Source of the DNA: Mycolicibacterium malmesburyense
Lineage (GTDB): Bacteria > Actinomycetota > Actinomycetes > Mycobacteriales > Mycobacteriaceae
Direction of reading: 5' to 3'
Length of the DNA: 64,000 nt
Assembly (NCBI RefSeq): GCF_001050015.1
Contig: NZ_CVTB01000222.1
Location: 1 to 64,000 of the forward strand
This document shows positions 57,213-64,000 of the stretch, piece by piece. Position numbers and translations under genes: made by a program. Position 1 is the stretch's first letter. Each line of letters opens with the position of its first letter. The notes under the pieces are model-generated. The model made no database searches, was not told where the DNA came from, and saw only the letters and a list, made by a program, of their open reading frames with translations.

Positions 57213-57950
57213 TCACCGGGACGCGTTACTGAACCACTTGGTCTTCTGCCGCCAGGACTCGGCGGAGGTCAGCGCGAACCCGGCGCCGCACATGCAGGCG
57301 AACACCCACACCAGCGTGGAGCCGCCGTCGTGCTGCTGCAGGGCCGGGATGTAGGCCGTCAGCAGCCGCACCACGCACGCGGCGATGCCCGCGGCGGACG
57401 AGATCAGGTAGACGTTCGCGATCTTGCGCGAGCGCGGGTCCCTGCGCAGCACCAGCAGGGCGCGGCTGCCGTAGCCGAGCAGGTAGATGAGGATGCCGCA
57501 GAGGATCAGCCAGTAGGTGTTCAGCCAGAAGTCGGTGGGCACCTGGAAGAAGTCGGGCTTGTAGATCCGCGCGCCGTTGCCGAGGGAGAACGTGACGAGC
57601 AGCAGCGGGATGCACAGCGTCGCGGGGATCTCCACGTATTGCTTGAACGACCGCTGAAGCAGATGGTCGTCCTGCAGCCGGCCCAGGGCGTTGTAGACGA
57701 CGGCCGAGGCGGCGACGATGTAGCAGTCGTGGCCGATGAAGTCCTCGAGGTTCCATTTCCCGGTCAGCGCGTGCAGCGCGACGCCGAGAGTCTCCGACGC
57801 CCACGGCGACATCAGCAGCACGGCCATGCCCTGCAGGGCGATGTTGAGGGTGGCCGCCACCTCCCACCGGGAGGACCACGTGACGCGGCGAATCCACAAG
57901 CTCCACGCGATACAGCAAAGCGTTATCGCGATAAGCGTCGCCAGAGCCAT
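57213..57950 (-). CDS. polytopic membrane protein (MAB_1171c-like)
   Basis: 245 aa with about seven hydrophobic segments from the first residue (MALATLIAITLCCIAWSLWI). The segment DFIGHDCYIVAASAVVYNAL and the loop RLQDDHLLQRSFKQYVE resemble actinobacterial proteins annotated as MAB_1171c-family putative transporters; real function unknown. GAAGG precedes ATG 57950. It lies 44 bp downstream of a regulator gene on the same strand, the usual companion of such membrane proteins. Confidence 0.78.
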   Translation of the reverse strand: MALATLIAITLCCIAWSLWIRRVTWSSRWEVAATLNIALQGMAVLLMSPWASETLGVALHALTGKWNLEDFIGHDCYIVAASAVVYNALGRLQDDHLLQRSFKQYVEIPATLCIPLLLVTFSLGNGARIYKPDFFQVPTDFWLNTYWLILCGILIYLLGYGSRALLVLRRDPRSRKIANVYLISSAAGIAACVVRLLTAYIPALQQHDGGSTLVWVFACMCGAGFALTSAESWRQKTKWFSNASR

Positions 57951-57994
57951 AAGGGTTGCCTTCGAGCCGCCGTGGTACTCAGCAAAGTGTACGG

Positions 57995-58366
57995 CTAAAG
58001 GGGCGGAGCGTCACTCCGCGGTCGCAGTTCGGAGAGTCGAGGAATCCGGGTGCGCGCCTTGGTCGTTTCGCGCACGGCGGTCTGCCCGGATCCGCCTGTG
58101 CGCTCGAGGTATTCGACATAGCTCAAGACTTCTTGCCTGGTCATCAGGCCGAACCTGATCTGCAGGTCGGGGTAGTTCAGGCCGAACCGGTCGGCGACCC
58201 GGCGCAGCTCCTCGGCGTCCGGATAATCGGGCTCTTTGATCCGCCGGTAATAGGTGCTGCTGGACGTGCCGAGCGCGTCGTAGATGTCCTTGGCTTCGAT
58301 GTCCCCGTCGAGCAGGTAGTCGAGCAGCGCCTTGAGTTGTCTGCCGTTCTCGTCGGTCCGGGGCAC
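57995..58366 (-). CDS. helix-turn-helix regulator
   Basis: 123 aa. LKALLDYLLDGDIEAKDIYD followed by ALGTSSSTYYRRIKEPDYPD and AEELRRVADRFGLNYPDLQI reads as a Cro/CI-like DNA-binding domain similar to small mycobacterial phage-repressor-like regulators. The C-terminal 35 residues are basic and probably disordered. GTG 58366 lies 6 nt from TACAGT; in-frame GTG 58384 and TTG 58414 are further upstream of that hexamer. It likely controls the membrane gene downstream and perhaps the divergent gene at 58503. Confidence 0.8.
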   Translation of the reverse strand: MPRTDENGRQLKALLDYLLDGDIEAKDIYDALGTSSSTYYRRIKEPDYPDAEELRRVADRFGLNYPDLQIRFGLMTRQEVLSYVEYLERTGGSGQTAVRETTKARTRIPRLSELRPRSDAPPL

Positions 58367-58372
58367 CCGTCC

Positions 58373-58378
58373 ACTGTA
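58373..58378 (-). promoter_or_regulatory. -10 hexamer TACAGT for the regulator gene
   Basis: TACAGT on the minus strand ends 6 nt before GTG 58366 and decides that start. Confidence 0.4.
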
Positions 58379-58452
58379 AACCACCGTCCCGGGTTTGGGC
58401 AGTGCGGTCCGCAAACTGGAAGAGTTTGCCTAAATTGACACTGGCGTCACAG

Positions 58453-58480
58453 TTTTGGGAGGCGTCTCCCATTTTTGGGA
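58453..58480. promoter_or_regulatory. repeated TTTTGGGA with an inverted TGGGAG/CTCCCA (candidate operator)
   Basis: TTTTGGGA occurs at 58453-58460 and again at 58473-58480 (20-bp period), and TGGGAG (58456-58461) pairs with CTCCCA (58466-58471). The site lies in the divergent promoter region between the regulator and the gene at 58503, just upstream of the latter's -10. Confidence 0.45.
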
Positions 58481-58489
58481 CACGTGGGC

Positions 58490-58495
58490 TATCTT
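58490..58495 (+). promoter_or_regulatory. -10 hexamer TATCTT for the condensation-like gene
   Basis: TATCTT ends 7 nt before ATG 58503. Confidence 0.4.
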
Positions 58496-58502
58496 TGGTC
58501 CC

Positions 58503-59147
58503 ATGGTTGCTCCCTACCTGGCTTCGCCGACAGAGGTTCTTCGCCCGCTCGGCGAGTTTGCTATGGCAACGGTCCGCATCACGGACCACGACGCTGCGGG
58601 CGCCGGTGCCCCCGCAAGCATGATCAAGGTCTCGACGCCCGCGAGCGACGAGCTGACCGCCGAACTCGACGGCGCCACCGAATGGCTCGGCCTGCCCGCC
58701 GACGAGATCCTGGTGGCCGCCCTGAGCAGGACGATCGCCCGCACGTTGGGTGAGGGGCTGGTCCCCGTCGACATCGCCAGCGAGCGTGGCTCCCTCCTCG
58801 ACGCCGTGCCCCTCGTCTGTGTGACCGCGCAGCAGGTCGGCGCCACCGAGGTGCTGGCCGCCGTGCATCACACGCTGGCCGCGGCGTCGGAGCGCGCCGA
58901 GGCCGCTCCGCCAGAGGTGTACTTCAACTACATCGGCGAGCTGCCCGCCGAGACGGCGCCGGTGCAGGAGACTCCGCCCGGTCTCGGCCACGCGCTCGAG
59001 GTGCGGGTGTACCGCGCCGGCGGCGACGTGCGCATCGACTGGTGGTACGACACCAGCCGATTCGAGCACTACACGATCGAAGAGCTGGCCGAACAGTTCC
59101 CGCTCGCGCTCGTGGAGATGACGTCGGACGCGCTGCCTCCGGCCTGA
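58503..59147 (+). CDS. stand-alone protein resembling the C-terminal half of an NRPS condensation/epimerization domain
   Basis: 214 aa. ADEILVAALSRTIARTLGEG then LVPVDIASERGSLLDAVPLV resembles the second half of condensation domains, and EVYFNYIGELP matches the conserved FNYLG-type motif of epimerization/condensation C-lobes; DVRIDWWYDTSRFEHYTIEE is the usual final strand and helix. The N-lobe with the HHxxxDG catalytic motif is absent, so enzyme activity is doubtful. No NRPS genes are nearby. ATG 58503 is supported by the promoter spacing; the frame is open to 58455. Confidence 0.65.
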   Translation: MVAPYLASPTEVLRPLGEFAMATVRITDHDAAGAGAPASMIKVSTPASDELTAELDGATEWLGLPADEILVAALSRTIARTLGEGLVPVDIASERGSLLDAVPLVCVTAQQVGATEVLAAVHHTLAAASERAEAAPPEVYFNYIGELPAETAPVQETPPGLGHALEVRVYRAGGDVRIDWWYDTSRFEHYTIEELAEQFPLALVEMTSDALPPA

Positions 59148-59157
59148 CGCGCGGCGG

Positions 59158-59163
59158 TAAGAT
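59158..59163 (+). promoter_or_regulatory. -10 hexamer TAAGAT for the ileS leader
   Basis: TAAGAT would place transcription start near 59170, just ahead of the short stem I of the T-box. Confidence 0.35.
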
Positions 59164-59169
59164 CGGCGT

Positions 59170-59422
59170 CAACGGCTTGGATCCGGCCATCACCGGGGAG
59201 CCTTCGGAAGAACAGCCCGACGCCGGCCTTTCGGCGGTGCGGGCTCAGTAGAACCGAACGGGTGGGCCCGTCAACGCCCTAACCGAGCGGCGCACATCTG
59301 TTGGGTAGAGGTGCGCAAGCGGGGTGGTACCGCGGCGCTCGCGCACCGGCGCGACGTCGTCCCCGTGCCTTGAACGAACCGCAGGCCTCCGAGACCGGAG
59401 GCCGACACGAGGCACAGGAGCT
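59170..59422 (+). ncRNA. ileS T-box leader (translational type, AUC specifier)
   Basis: A tRNA-Ile-sensing leader. An ultrashort stem I carries the specifier ATC (59189-59191) in GGCCATCACCGG. The T-box sequence GGGGTGGTACCGCGG (59321-59335) lies between GGTGCGC (59310-59316) and GCGCACC (59341-59347), which pair to form the anti-sequestrator. Downstream are a hairpin GGCCTCCG-AGAC-CGGAGGCC (59384-59403) and a helix GTGCCTTG (59365-59372) with CGAGGCAC (59408-59415) directly beside the AGGAG ribosome site (59416-59420). No U-tract follows, so control is by ribosome access, as known for actinobacterial ileS. Uncharged tRNA-Ile should open the site. Confidence 0.88.
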
Positions 59423-62400
59423 ATGACCGCCTACCCGAAGCCGGCCGCCGGGGCGCCGAAATTCCCTGCGCTGGAAGCCGAGGTCCTCGACTATTGGGAC
59501 CGCGACGACACCTTCCGCGCGAGCATCGCCCGTCGCGACGACGCCCCCGAATACGTCTTCTACGACGGCCCGCCGTTCGCCAACGGGCTGCCGCACTACG
59601 GGCACCTGCTCACCGGGTACGTCAAGGACATCGTCCCGCGGTATCGGACCATGCGCGGCTACAAGGTGGAGCGCCGCTTCGGCTGGGACACCCATGGCCT
59701 GCCCGCCGAACTCGAGGTCCAGCGCCAGCTCGGCATCACCGACAAGGCGCAGATCGAGGAGATGGGCATCGAGAAGTTCAACGACGCGTGCCGCGCCTCG
59801 GTGCTCAAGTACACCAACGAGTGGCGTGACTACGTCACCCCCCAAGCCCGCTGGGAGGACTTCGACAACGATTACAAGACCCTCGAGCCCGAGTTCATGG
59901 AGTCGGTGATCTGGGCGTTCAAACAGCTGTGGGACAAGGGACTTGCCTATGAGGGCAACCGCGTCCTGCCGTACTGCTGGAACGACGAGACGCCGTTGTC
60001 CAGCCATGAACTGCGGATGGACGACGATGTCTACCAGAGCCGCCAGGATCCCGCGATCACCGTGGGGTTCCGGGTCGACGGCGCTTCCCACACCGATCTC
60101 GAGGGCGCTCATCTGCTGATCTGGACCACGACGCCGTGGACCCTGCCGTCGAACCAGGCCGTCGCGGTGCACCCCGACGTCACCTACGTCCAGGTGAAGG
60201 CGCCCGACGGGCGGCGTTTCGTGCTGGCCGAGGCCCGCGTCTCGGCCTATGCGCGCGAGTTGGGCGAGGAACCGGAGGTCCTGGCCACCTATGCCGGTCG
60301 CGATCTGCTCGAAACCCGCTACCTGCCGCCGTTCCCGTACTTCGCCGACGCGCCCCGCTCGTTCCGCGTGCTGCCCGCCGACTTCGTCAGCACCGAGGAC
60401 GGCACCGGGATCGTGCACATGTCGCCGGCCTACGGCGAAGACGACATGCTCACCGCGCAGGCGGCGGGCATCGAGGCCGTCACGCCGGTCGATCCGAAGG
60501 GCCGCTTCGACGCCACCGTGCCCGACTACGCCGGACAACACGTCTTCGACGCCAACCCGCAGATCATCCGGGACCTGAAGAACCAGTCGGGACCGGCGGC
60601 CGCGCACGGCCCGGTGCTGTTGCGTCACGAGACCTACGAGCACTCCTATCCGCACTGCTGGCGATGCCGCAATCCGCTGATCTACCGGGCGGTGTCGTCC
60701 TGGTTCATCAAGGTCACCGACTTCCGCGACCGCATGGTGGAGCTGAACCAGCAGATCACCTGGTATCCCGAACACGTCAAGGATGGTCAGTTCGGCAAGT
60801 GGCTGGCCGGCGCGCGGGATTGGTCGATCTCACGAAACCGGTACTGGGGCACCCCGATTCCGGTGTGGAAGTCCGACGATCCGGCCTATCCGCGCATCGA
60901 CGTCTACGGCAGCCTCGACGAGCTCGAACGCGATTTCGGGGTGCGGCCCACCGACCTGCACCGGCCCTACATCGACGAGCTCACCCGCCCGAATCCCGAT
61001 GACCCGACCGGTAAATCGACGATGCGGCGCATCGAGGACGTGTTCGACGTCTGGTTCGACTCGGGTTCGATGCCGTATGCGCAGGTGCACTATCCGTTCG
61101 AGAACGCCGAGTGGTTCACTGGCGGGTCCGGGGCGGGCGACGGTGAAGCCCATTTTCCCGGTGACTTCATCGTCGAGTACATCGGCCAGACCCGCGGCTG
61201 GTTCTACACGCTGCACATCCTGGCCACCGCGCTGTTCGACAAGCCCGCGTTCAAAACCTGTGTGGCGCACGGGATCGTGCTCGGCAACGACGGCCAGAAG
61301 ATGAGCAAGTCGTTGCGCAACTATCCGGACGTCACCGAGGTGTTCGACCGGGACGGCTCCGATGCCATGCGGTGGTTCCTGATGGCCTCGCCGATCCTGC
61401 GCGGCGGCAACCTGATCGTCACCGAGCAGGGCATCCGCGAAGGCGTGCGCCAGGTGCTGCTGCCGCTGTGGAACGCCTACACCTTCCTCGCGTTGTACGC
61501 GCCGAAGAAGGGCGCCTGGCGCACCGATTCGGAGCATGTGCTGGACCGCTACATCCTGGCCAAGCTGGCCGTGCTGCGCGACGATCTCACCGCGTCGCTC
61601 GACGTCTGTGACATCTCCGGCGCCTGCGACCAGCTGCGGCAGTTCACCGAGGCGCTGACCAATTGGTATGTGCGACGGTCACGTTCGCGGTTCTGGGAGG
61701 AGGATCCCGACGCGATCGACACCCTGCACACGGTGCTGGAGGTGACCTCCCGGTTGGCCGCTCCGCTGTTGCCGCTCGTGACCGAGCGGATCTGGCGTGA
61801 CCTGACCGGGGAACGGTCGGTGCACCTGACCGACTGGCCGCAGGAGGGTCTGCTGCCCGTGGACGCCGACCTGGTCGAGACGATGGACCTGGTGCGCGAG
61901 GTGGCGTCGACGGGCTCGTCGCTGCGCAAGGCCAAGAAGCTGCGGGTGCGCCTGCCGCTGCCGAAACTCACGGTGGCCCTGAACAAGTCGGCGAACCCGC
62001 AGCGGCTGGAGCCGTTCACCGATCTGATCGCCGACGAGCTCAACGTCAAGGCCGTCGAGCTCACCGACGACATCGACACCCACGGCCGGTTCGAGTTGAC
62101 GGTCAACGCCCGCGTCGCGGGCCCGCGGCTGGGCAAGGACGTGCAGGCGGCCATCAAGGCGGTCAAGGCGGGAGAGGCCGTCGTCAACGCCGACGGAACG
62201 CTGACCGCGGGACCGGCGGTGTTGCAGCCCGAGGAGTACAGCTCGCGACTGGTGGCCGCCGATCCCGAGTACACCGCCGCGCTGCCCGACGGGGCCGGGC
62301 TGGTGGTGCTCGACGGCACGGTGACCGAGGAATTGGAGGCCGAGGGCTGGGCGAAGGACCGCATCCGCGAGCTGCAGGACCTGCGCAAGTCGACGGGCCT

Positions 62401-62590
62401 CGACGTGTCCGACCGGATCGCGGTGGTGATCTCGGTTCCTCAGCAGCGGCAGGCGTGGGCCGAGGCGCATCGCGACCTGATCGCGCGCGAAATCCTGGCG
62501 ACCAGTTTCGATTTCGGAGACCCGGCGGACGGCAGCGACATCGGCGACGGCGTCAAGGTCTCGATCGCCAAGGCGGACGTCACGGCATAG
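59423..62590 (+). CDS. ileS: isoleucyl-tRNA synthetase
   Basis: 1055 aa class I synthetase charging tRNA-Ile. HIGH motif as [13 protein letters not shown] (about residue 55), KMSKS in [16 protein letters not shown], the editing domain in between, and an anticodon-binding C-terminus typical of the eukaryote-like long form without the usual zinc finger. ATG 59423 follows AGGAG of the T-box. Ends inside the convergent S4 gene (11 bp overlap). Confidence 0.97.
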   Translation: MTAYPKPAAGAPKFPALEAEVLDYWDRDDTFRASIARRDDAPEYVFYDGPPFANGLPHYGHLLTGYVKDIVPRYRTMRGYKVERRFGWDTHGLPAELEVQRQLGITDKAQIEEMGIEKFNDACRASVLKYTNEWRDYVTPQARWEDFDNDYKTLEPEFMESVIWAFKQLWDKGLAYEGNRVLPYCWNDETPLSSHELRMDDDVYQSRQDPAITVGFRVDGASHTDLEGAHLLIWTTTPWTLPSNQAVAVHPDVTYVQVKAPDGRRFVLAEARVSAYARELGEEPEVLATYAGRDLLETRYLPPFPYFADAPRSFRVLPADFVSTEDGTGIVHMSPAYGEDDMLTAQAAGIEAVTPVDPKGRFDATVPDYAGQHVFDANPQIIRDLKNQSGPAAAHGPVLLRHETYEHSYPHCWRCRNPLIYRAVSSWFIKVTDFRDRMVELNQQITWYPEHVKDGQFGKWLAGARDWSISRNRYWGTPIPVWKSDDPAYPRIDVYGSLDELERDFGVRPTDLHRPYIDELTRPNPDDPTGKSTMRRIEDVFDVWFDSGSMPYAQVHYPFENAEWFTGGSGAGDGEAHFPGDFIVEYIGQTRGWFYTLHILATALFDKPAFKTCVAHGIVLGNDGQKMSKSLRNYPDVTEVFDRDGSDAMRWFLMASPILRGGNLIVTEQGIREGVRQVLLPLWNAYTFLALYAPKKGAWRTDSEHVLDRYILAKLAVLRDDLTASLDVCDISGACDQLRQFTEALTNWYVRRSRSRFWEEDPDAIDTLHTVLEVTSRLAAPLLPLVTERIWRDLTGERSVHLTDWPQEGLLPVDADLVETMDLVREVASTGSSLRKAKKLRVRLPLPKLTVALNKSANPQRLEPFTDLIADELNVKAVELTDDIDTHGRFELTVNARVAGPRLGKDVQAAIKAVKAGEAVVNADGTLTAGPAVLQPEEYSSRLVAADPEYTAALPDGAGLVVLDGTVTEELEAEGWAKDRIRELQDLRKSTGLDVSDRIAVVISVPQQRQAWAEAHRDLIAREILATSFDFGDPADGSDIGDGVKVSIAKADVTA

Positions 62591-62813
62591 CGACCCGGGC
62601 GCCGCGGCCGGCGAACTCCACGACATCGGCGGGACGCAGTTGCCTTCCGCGTCGGTGTTCGACCTCGCCGTTGACGGTGACCTCTCCGTCGGCGATCACC
62701 GTCTTGGCGTCGGCCCCCGAGTCGATGAGCCCGGCCAGCTTGAGGAACTGGCCCAGCCGGATCGAGGCGTCCCGGATCGGAACATCGAACGGTTCGGTGC
62801 CCGGGTGCGCCAT
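62580..62813 (-). CDS. S4-domain RNA-binding protein (YbcJ/YaaA-like)
   Basis: 77 aa. The single S4 fold reads [20 protein letters not shown] then [20 protein letters not shown] and [10 protein letters not shown], as in the small YbcJ-type proteins thought to bind structured RNA. ATG 62813 is 7 nt from TAGCCT. Overlaps ileS tail-to-tail by 11 bp and is divergent from dinX. Confidence 0.85.
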   Translation of the reverse strand: MAHPGTEPFDVPIRDASIRLGQFLKLAGLIDSGADAKTVIADGEVTVNGEVEHRRGRQLRPADVVEFAGRGARVAMP

Positions 62814-62820
62814 GGGGGTC

Positions 62821-62826
62821 AGGCTA
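62821..62826 (-). promoter_or_regulatory. -10 hexamer TAGCCT for the S4 gene
   Basis: TAGCCT on the minus strand ends 7 nt before ATG 62813. Confidence 0.4.
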
Positions 62827-62832
62827 GCGCCT

Positions 62833-62838
62833 TAGCAT
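62833..62838 (+). promoter_or_regulatory. -10 hexamer TAGCAT for dinX
   Basis: TAGCAT ends 8 nt before GTG 62847. The AGGA adjoining the GTG is too close to act as a ribosome site, which favours a leaderless message. Confidence 0.4.
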
Positions 62839-62846
62839 CTGCAGGA

Positions 62847-64000
62847 GTGGACGGTCGCTGGGTTCTGCACCTCGACATGGATGCGTTCTTCGCGTCGGTC
62901 GAGCAGCTGACCCGTCCGACGCTGCGGGGGCGCCCGGTGCTGGTCGGCGGGCTCGGCGGCCGCGGCGTGGTGGCGGGCGCGAGCTACGAGTCCCGGGTGT
63001 ACGGCGCCAAATCGGCGATGCCGATGCACCAGGCCCGCAGGCTGGTCGGCGCCGCCGCGGTGGTCCTGCCGCCGCGCGGCGTCGTCTACGGCGTGGCCAG
63101 CCGCCGGGTGTTCGAGACCGTGCGCGCGACCGTGCCGGTGCTCGAGCAGCTCTCGTACGACGAGGCTTTCGGTGAACCCGCCGAGCTCGCGGGCGTGTCG
63201 GCGGACGAGGTCGAGGAGTTCTGCCGGACCCTGCGGGCCCGGGTGCTCGAGGTGACCGGGCTCATCGCGTCGATCGGAGCGGGTTCGGGAAAGCAGCTCG
63301 CCAAGATCGCATCCGGGCTGGCGAAACCCGACGGTATGCGGGTGGTCCGTCGCGAGGAGGAACGCACGCTGCTCGACGGCCTGCCGGTGCGCCGGCTGTG
63401 GGGGATCGGACCCGTCGCCGGGGAGAAGCTGCACCGACTCGGCATCGAGACCATCGGCGCCTTCGCCGCACTGAGCGAGGCCGAAGCGGCCGACATCCTC
63501 GGCGGCACGGTGGGCCCGGCGCTGCACCGGCTGGCCCGCGGCATCGACGACCGGCCGGTGGCCGAGAACGCGCCGGCCAAACAGATCAGCGCGGAATCCA
63601 CGTTCCCCGAGGACCTGACCACCCTCGACCAGCTTCGTGAGGCGATGGGCCCCATTGGCGAACACGCCCACCGGCGCCTGGAGAAGGACGGCCGCGGCGC
63701 GCGCACCGTCACCGTCAAGCTGAAGAAATCGGATATGAGCACGCTCACCCGCTCGGCGACCCTGCCGTACGCCACCACCGACGCGGGCACGTTGATCGCG
63801 ACCGCACGCAGACTGCTGCTCGACCCGGTCGAGGTCGGCCCGATTCGCCTTCTGGGCGTTGGCTTTTCCGGACTCTCGGATGTCCGCCAGGAGTCGCTGT
63901 TCCCGGATCTCGAGGCGATGGCTTCCGACGACGGCGTCACGCACACCGGGGTGCCGCCGACCGTGACCGACCTCGCCGCCGCCGCACCGGCGTGGCGCAT
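62847..64000 (+). CDS. dinX: DNA polymerase IV (Y family), C-terminus cut by window edge
   Basis: At least 384 codons, open to the right edge; some C-terminal residues are missing. Translesion polymerase with the catalytic acidic motifs [16 protein letters not shown] and [13 protein letters not shown], then the thumb helix-hairpin-helix ([20 protein letters not shown]) and the little-finger domain ([19 protein letters not shown]). GTG 62847. Corresponds to M. tuberculosis dinX (Rv1537), which also follows ileS. I see no SOS box upstream. Confidence 0.94.
   Translation, partial: MDGRWVLHLDMDAFFASVEQLTRPTLRGRPVLVGGLGGRGVVAGASYESRVYGAKSAMPMHQARRLVGAAAVVLPPRGVVYGVASRRVFETVRATVPVLEQLSYDEAFGEPAELAGVSADEVEEFCRTLRARVLEVTGLIASIGAGSGKQLAKIASGLAKPDGMRVVRREEERTLLDGLPVRRLWGIGPVAGEKLHRLGIETIGAFAALSEAEAADILGGTVGPALHRLARGIDDRPVAENAPAKQISAESTFPEDLTTLDQLREAMGPIGEHAHRRLEKDGRGARTVTVKLKKSDMSTLTRSATLPYATTDAGTLIATARRLLLDPVEVGPIRLLGVGFSGLSDVRQESLFPDLEAMASDDGVTHTGVPPTVTDLAAAAPAWR

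Noticed and set aside
58435..58440. TTGACA as the -35 of the gene at 58503
   Set aside because: It is about 50 bp from the -10 TATCTT, too far for a normal promoter.

Overview
The window comes from a high-GC actinomycete, almost certainly a Mycobacterium sensu lato (probably an environmental, fast-growing Mycolicibacterium type). It carries mycobacteria-specific genes (mabA-inhA, ripA/ripB, mptB, opcA-zwf). Gene order follows, from memory, the M. tuberculosis stretch from about Rv1445c to Rv1498 and then ileS and dinX, with some genes lost (trxB1, ctpD, the PE_PGRS genes, mazEF4), one tandem duplication, and one insertion region.

Layout. 1-2.4 kb: a 13E12-family HNH gene cut by the window edge, an F420-type oxidoreductase and a RibD/DHFR-like protein. 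2.4-8.8 kb (minus): the pentose phosphate operon tkt-tal-zwf-opcA-pgl, in which tkt carries a frameshift near 7110. 9-16.2 kb: heme O/A synthesis (ctaB, ctaA), a quinone reductase, an ATP-grasp protein, an ABC exporter and the mannosyltransferase mptB. 16.3-22.5 kb: the iron-sulfur assembly operon sufR-B-D-C-S-U-T with a self-overlapping operator.

22.5-30.7 kb is an accessory island that replaces conserved synteny between sufT and trxA. It is flanked by two paralogous membrane-protein genes (one truncated). It holds a PD-(D/E)XK nuclease-like gene, a divergent gene with a tandem domain and a small partner, a beheaded DUF6308 gene, a translationally coupled pair encoding an ankyrin protein and a macro-SIR2 fusion, and a decayed MFS gene. 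The ankyrin/macro-SIR2 pair is the best candidate here for an undescribed NAD-linked defence module.

30.7-50.7 kb returns to core synteny: trxA, echA12, an ABC-F protein, acn-acnR with a recognisable AcnR operator, the cell-wall hydrolases ripA/ripB, moxR-DUF58 and two tandem VWA proteins, then the mycolic-acid genes mabA-inhA with hemH, and an NfeD/SPFH pair. 50.8-64 kb: methylmalonyl-CoA mutase mutA-mutB-meaB, lipL, a regulator/membrane-protein pair, a stand-alone condensation-like protein, ileS under a translational T-box with an AUC specifier, an S4 protein and DNA polymerase IV (cut by the right edge).

Many genes show a TAnnnT hexamer ending 6-9 nt before the start codon, the arrangement expected of leaderless mycobacterial mRNAs; I used it to choose several starts. 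No tRNA, rRNA, CRISPR array, complete insertion sequence or integrase was seen.
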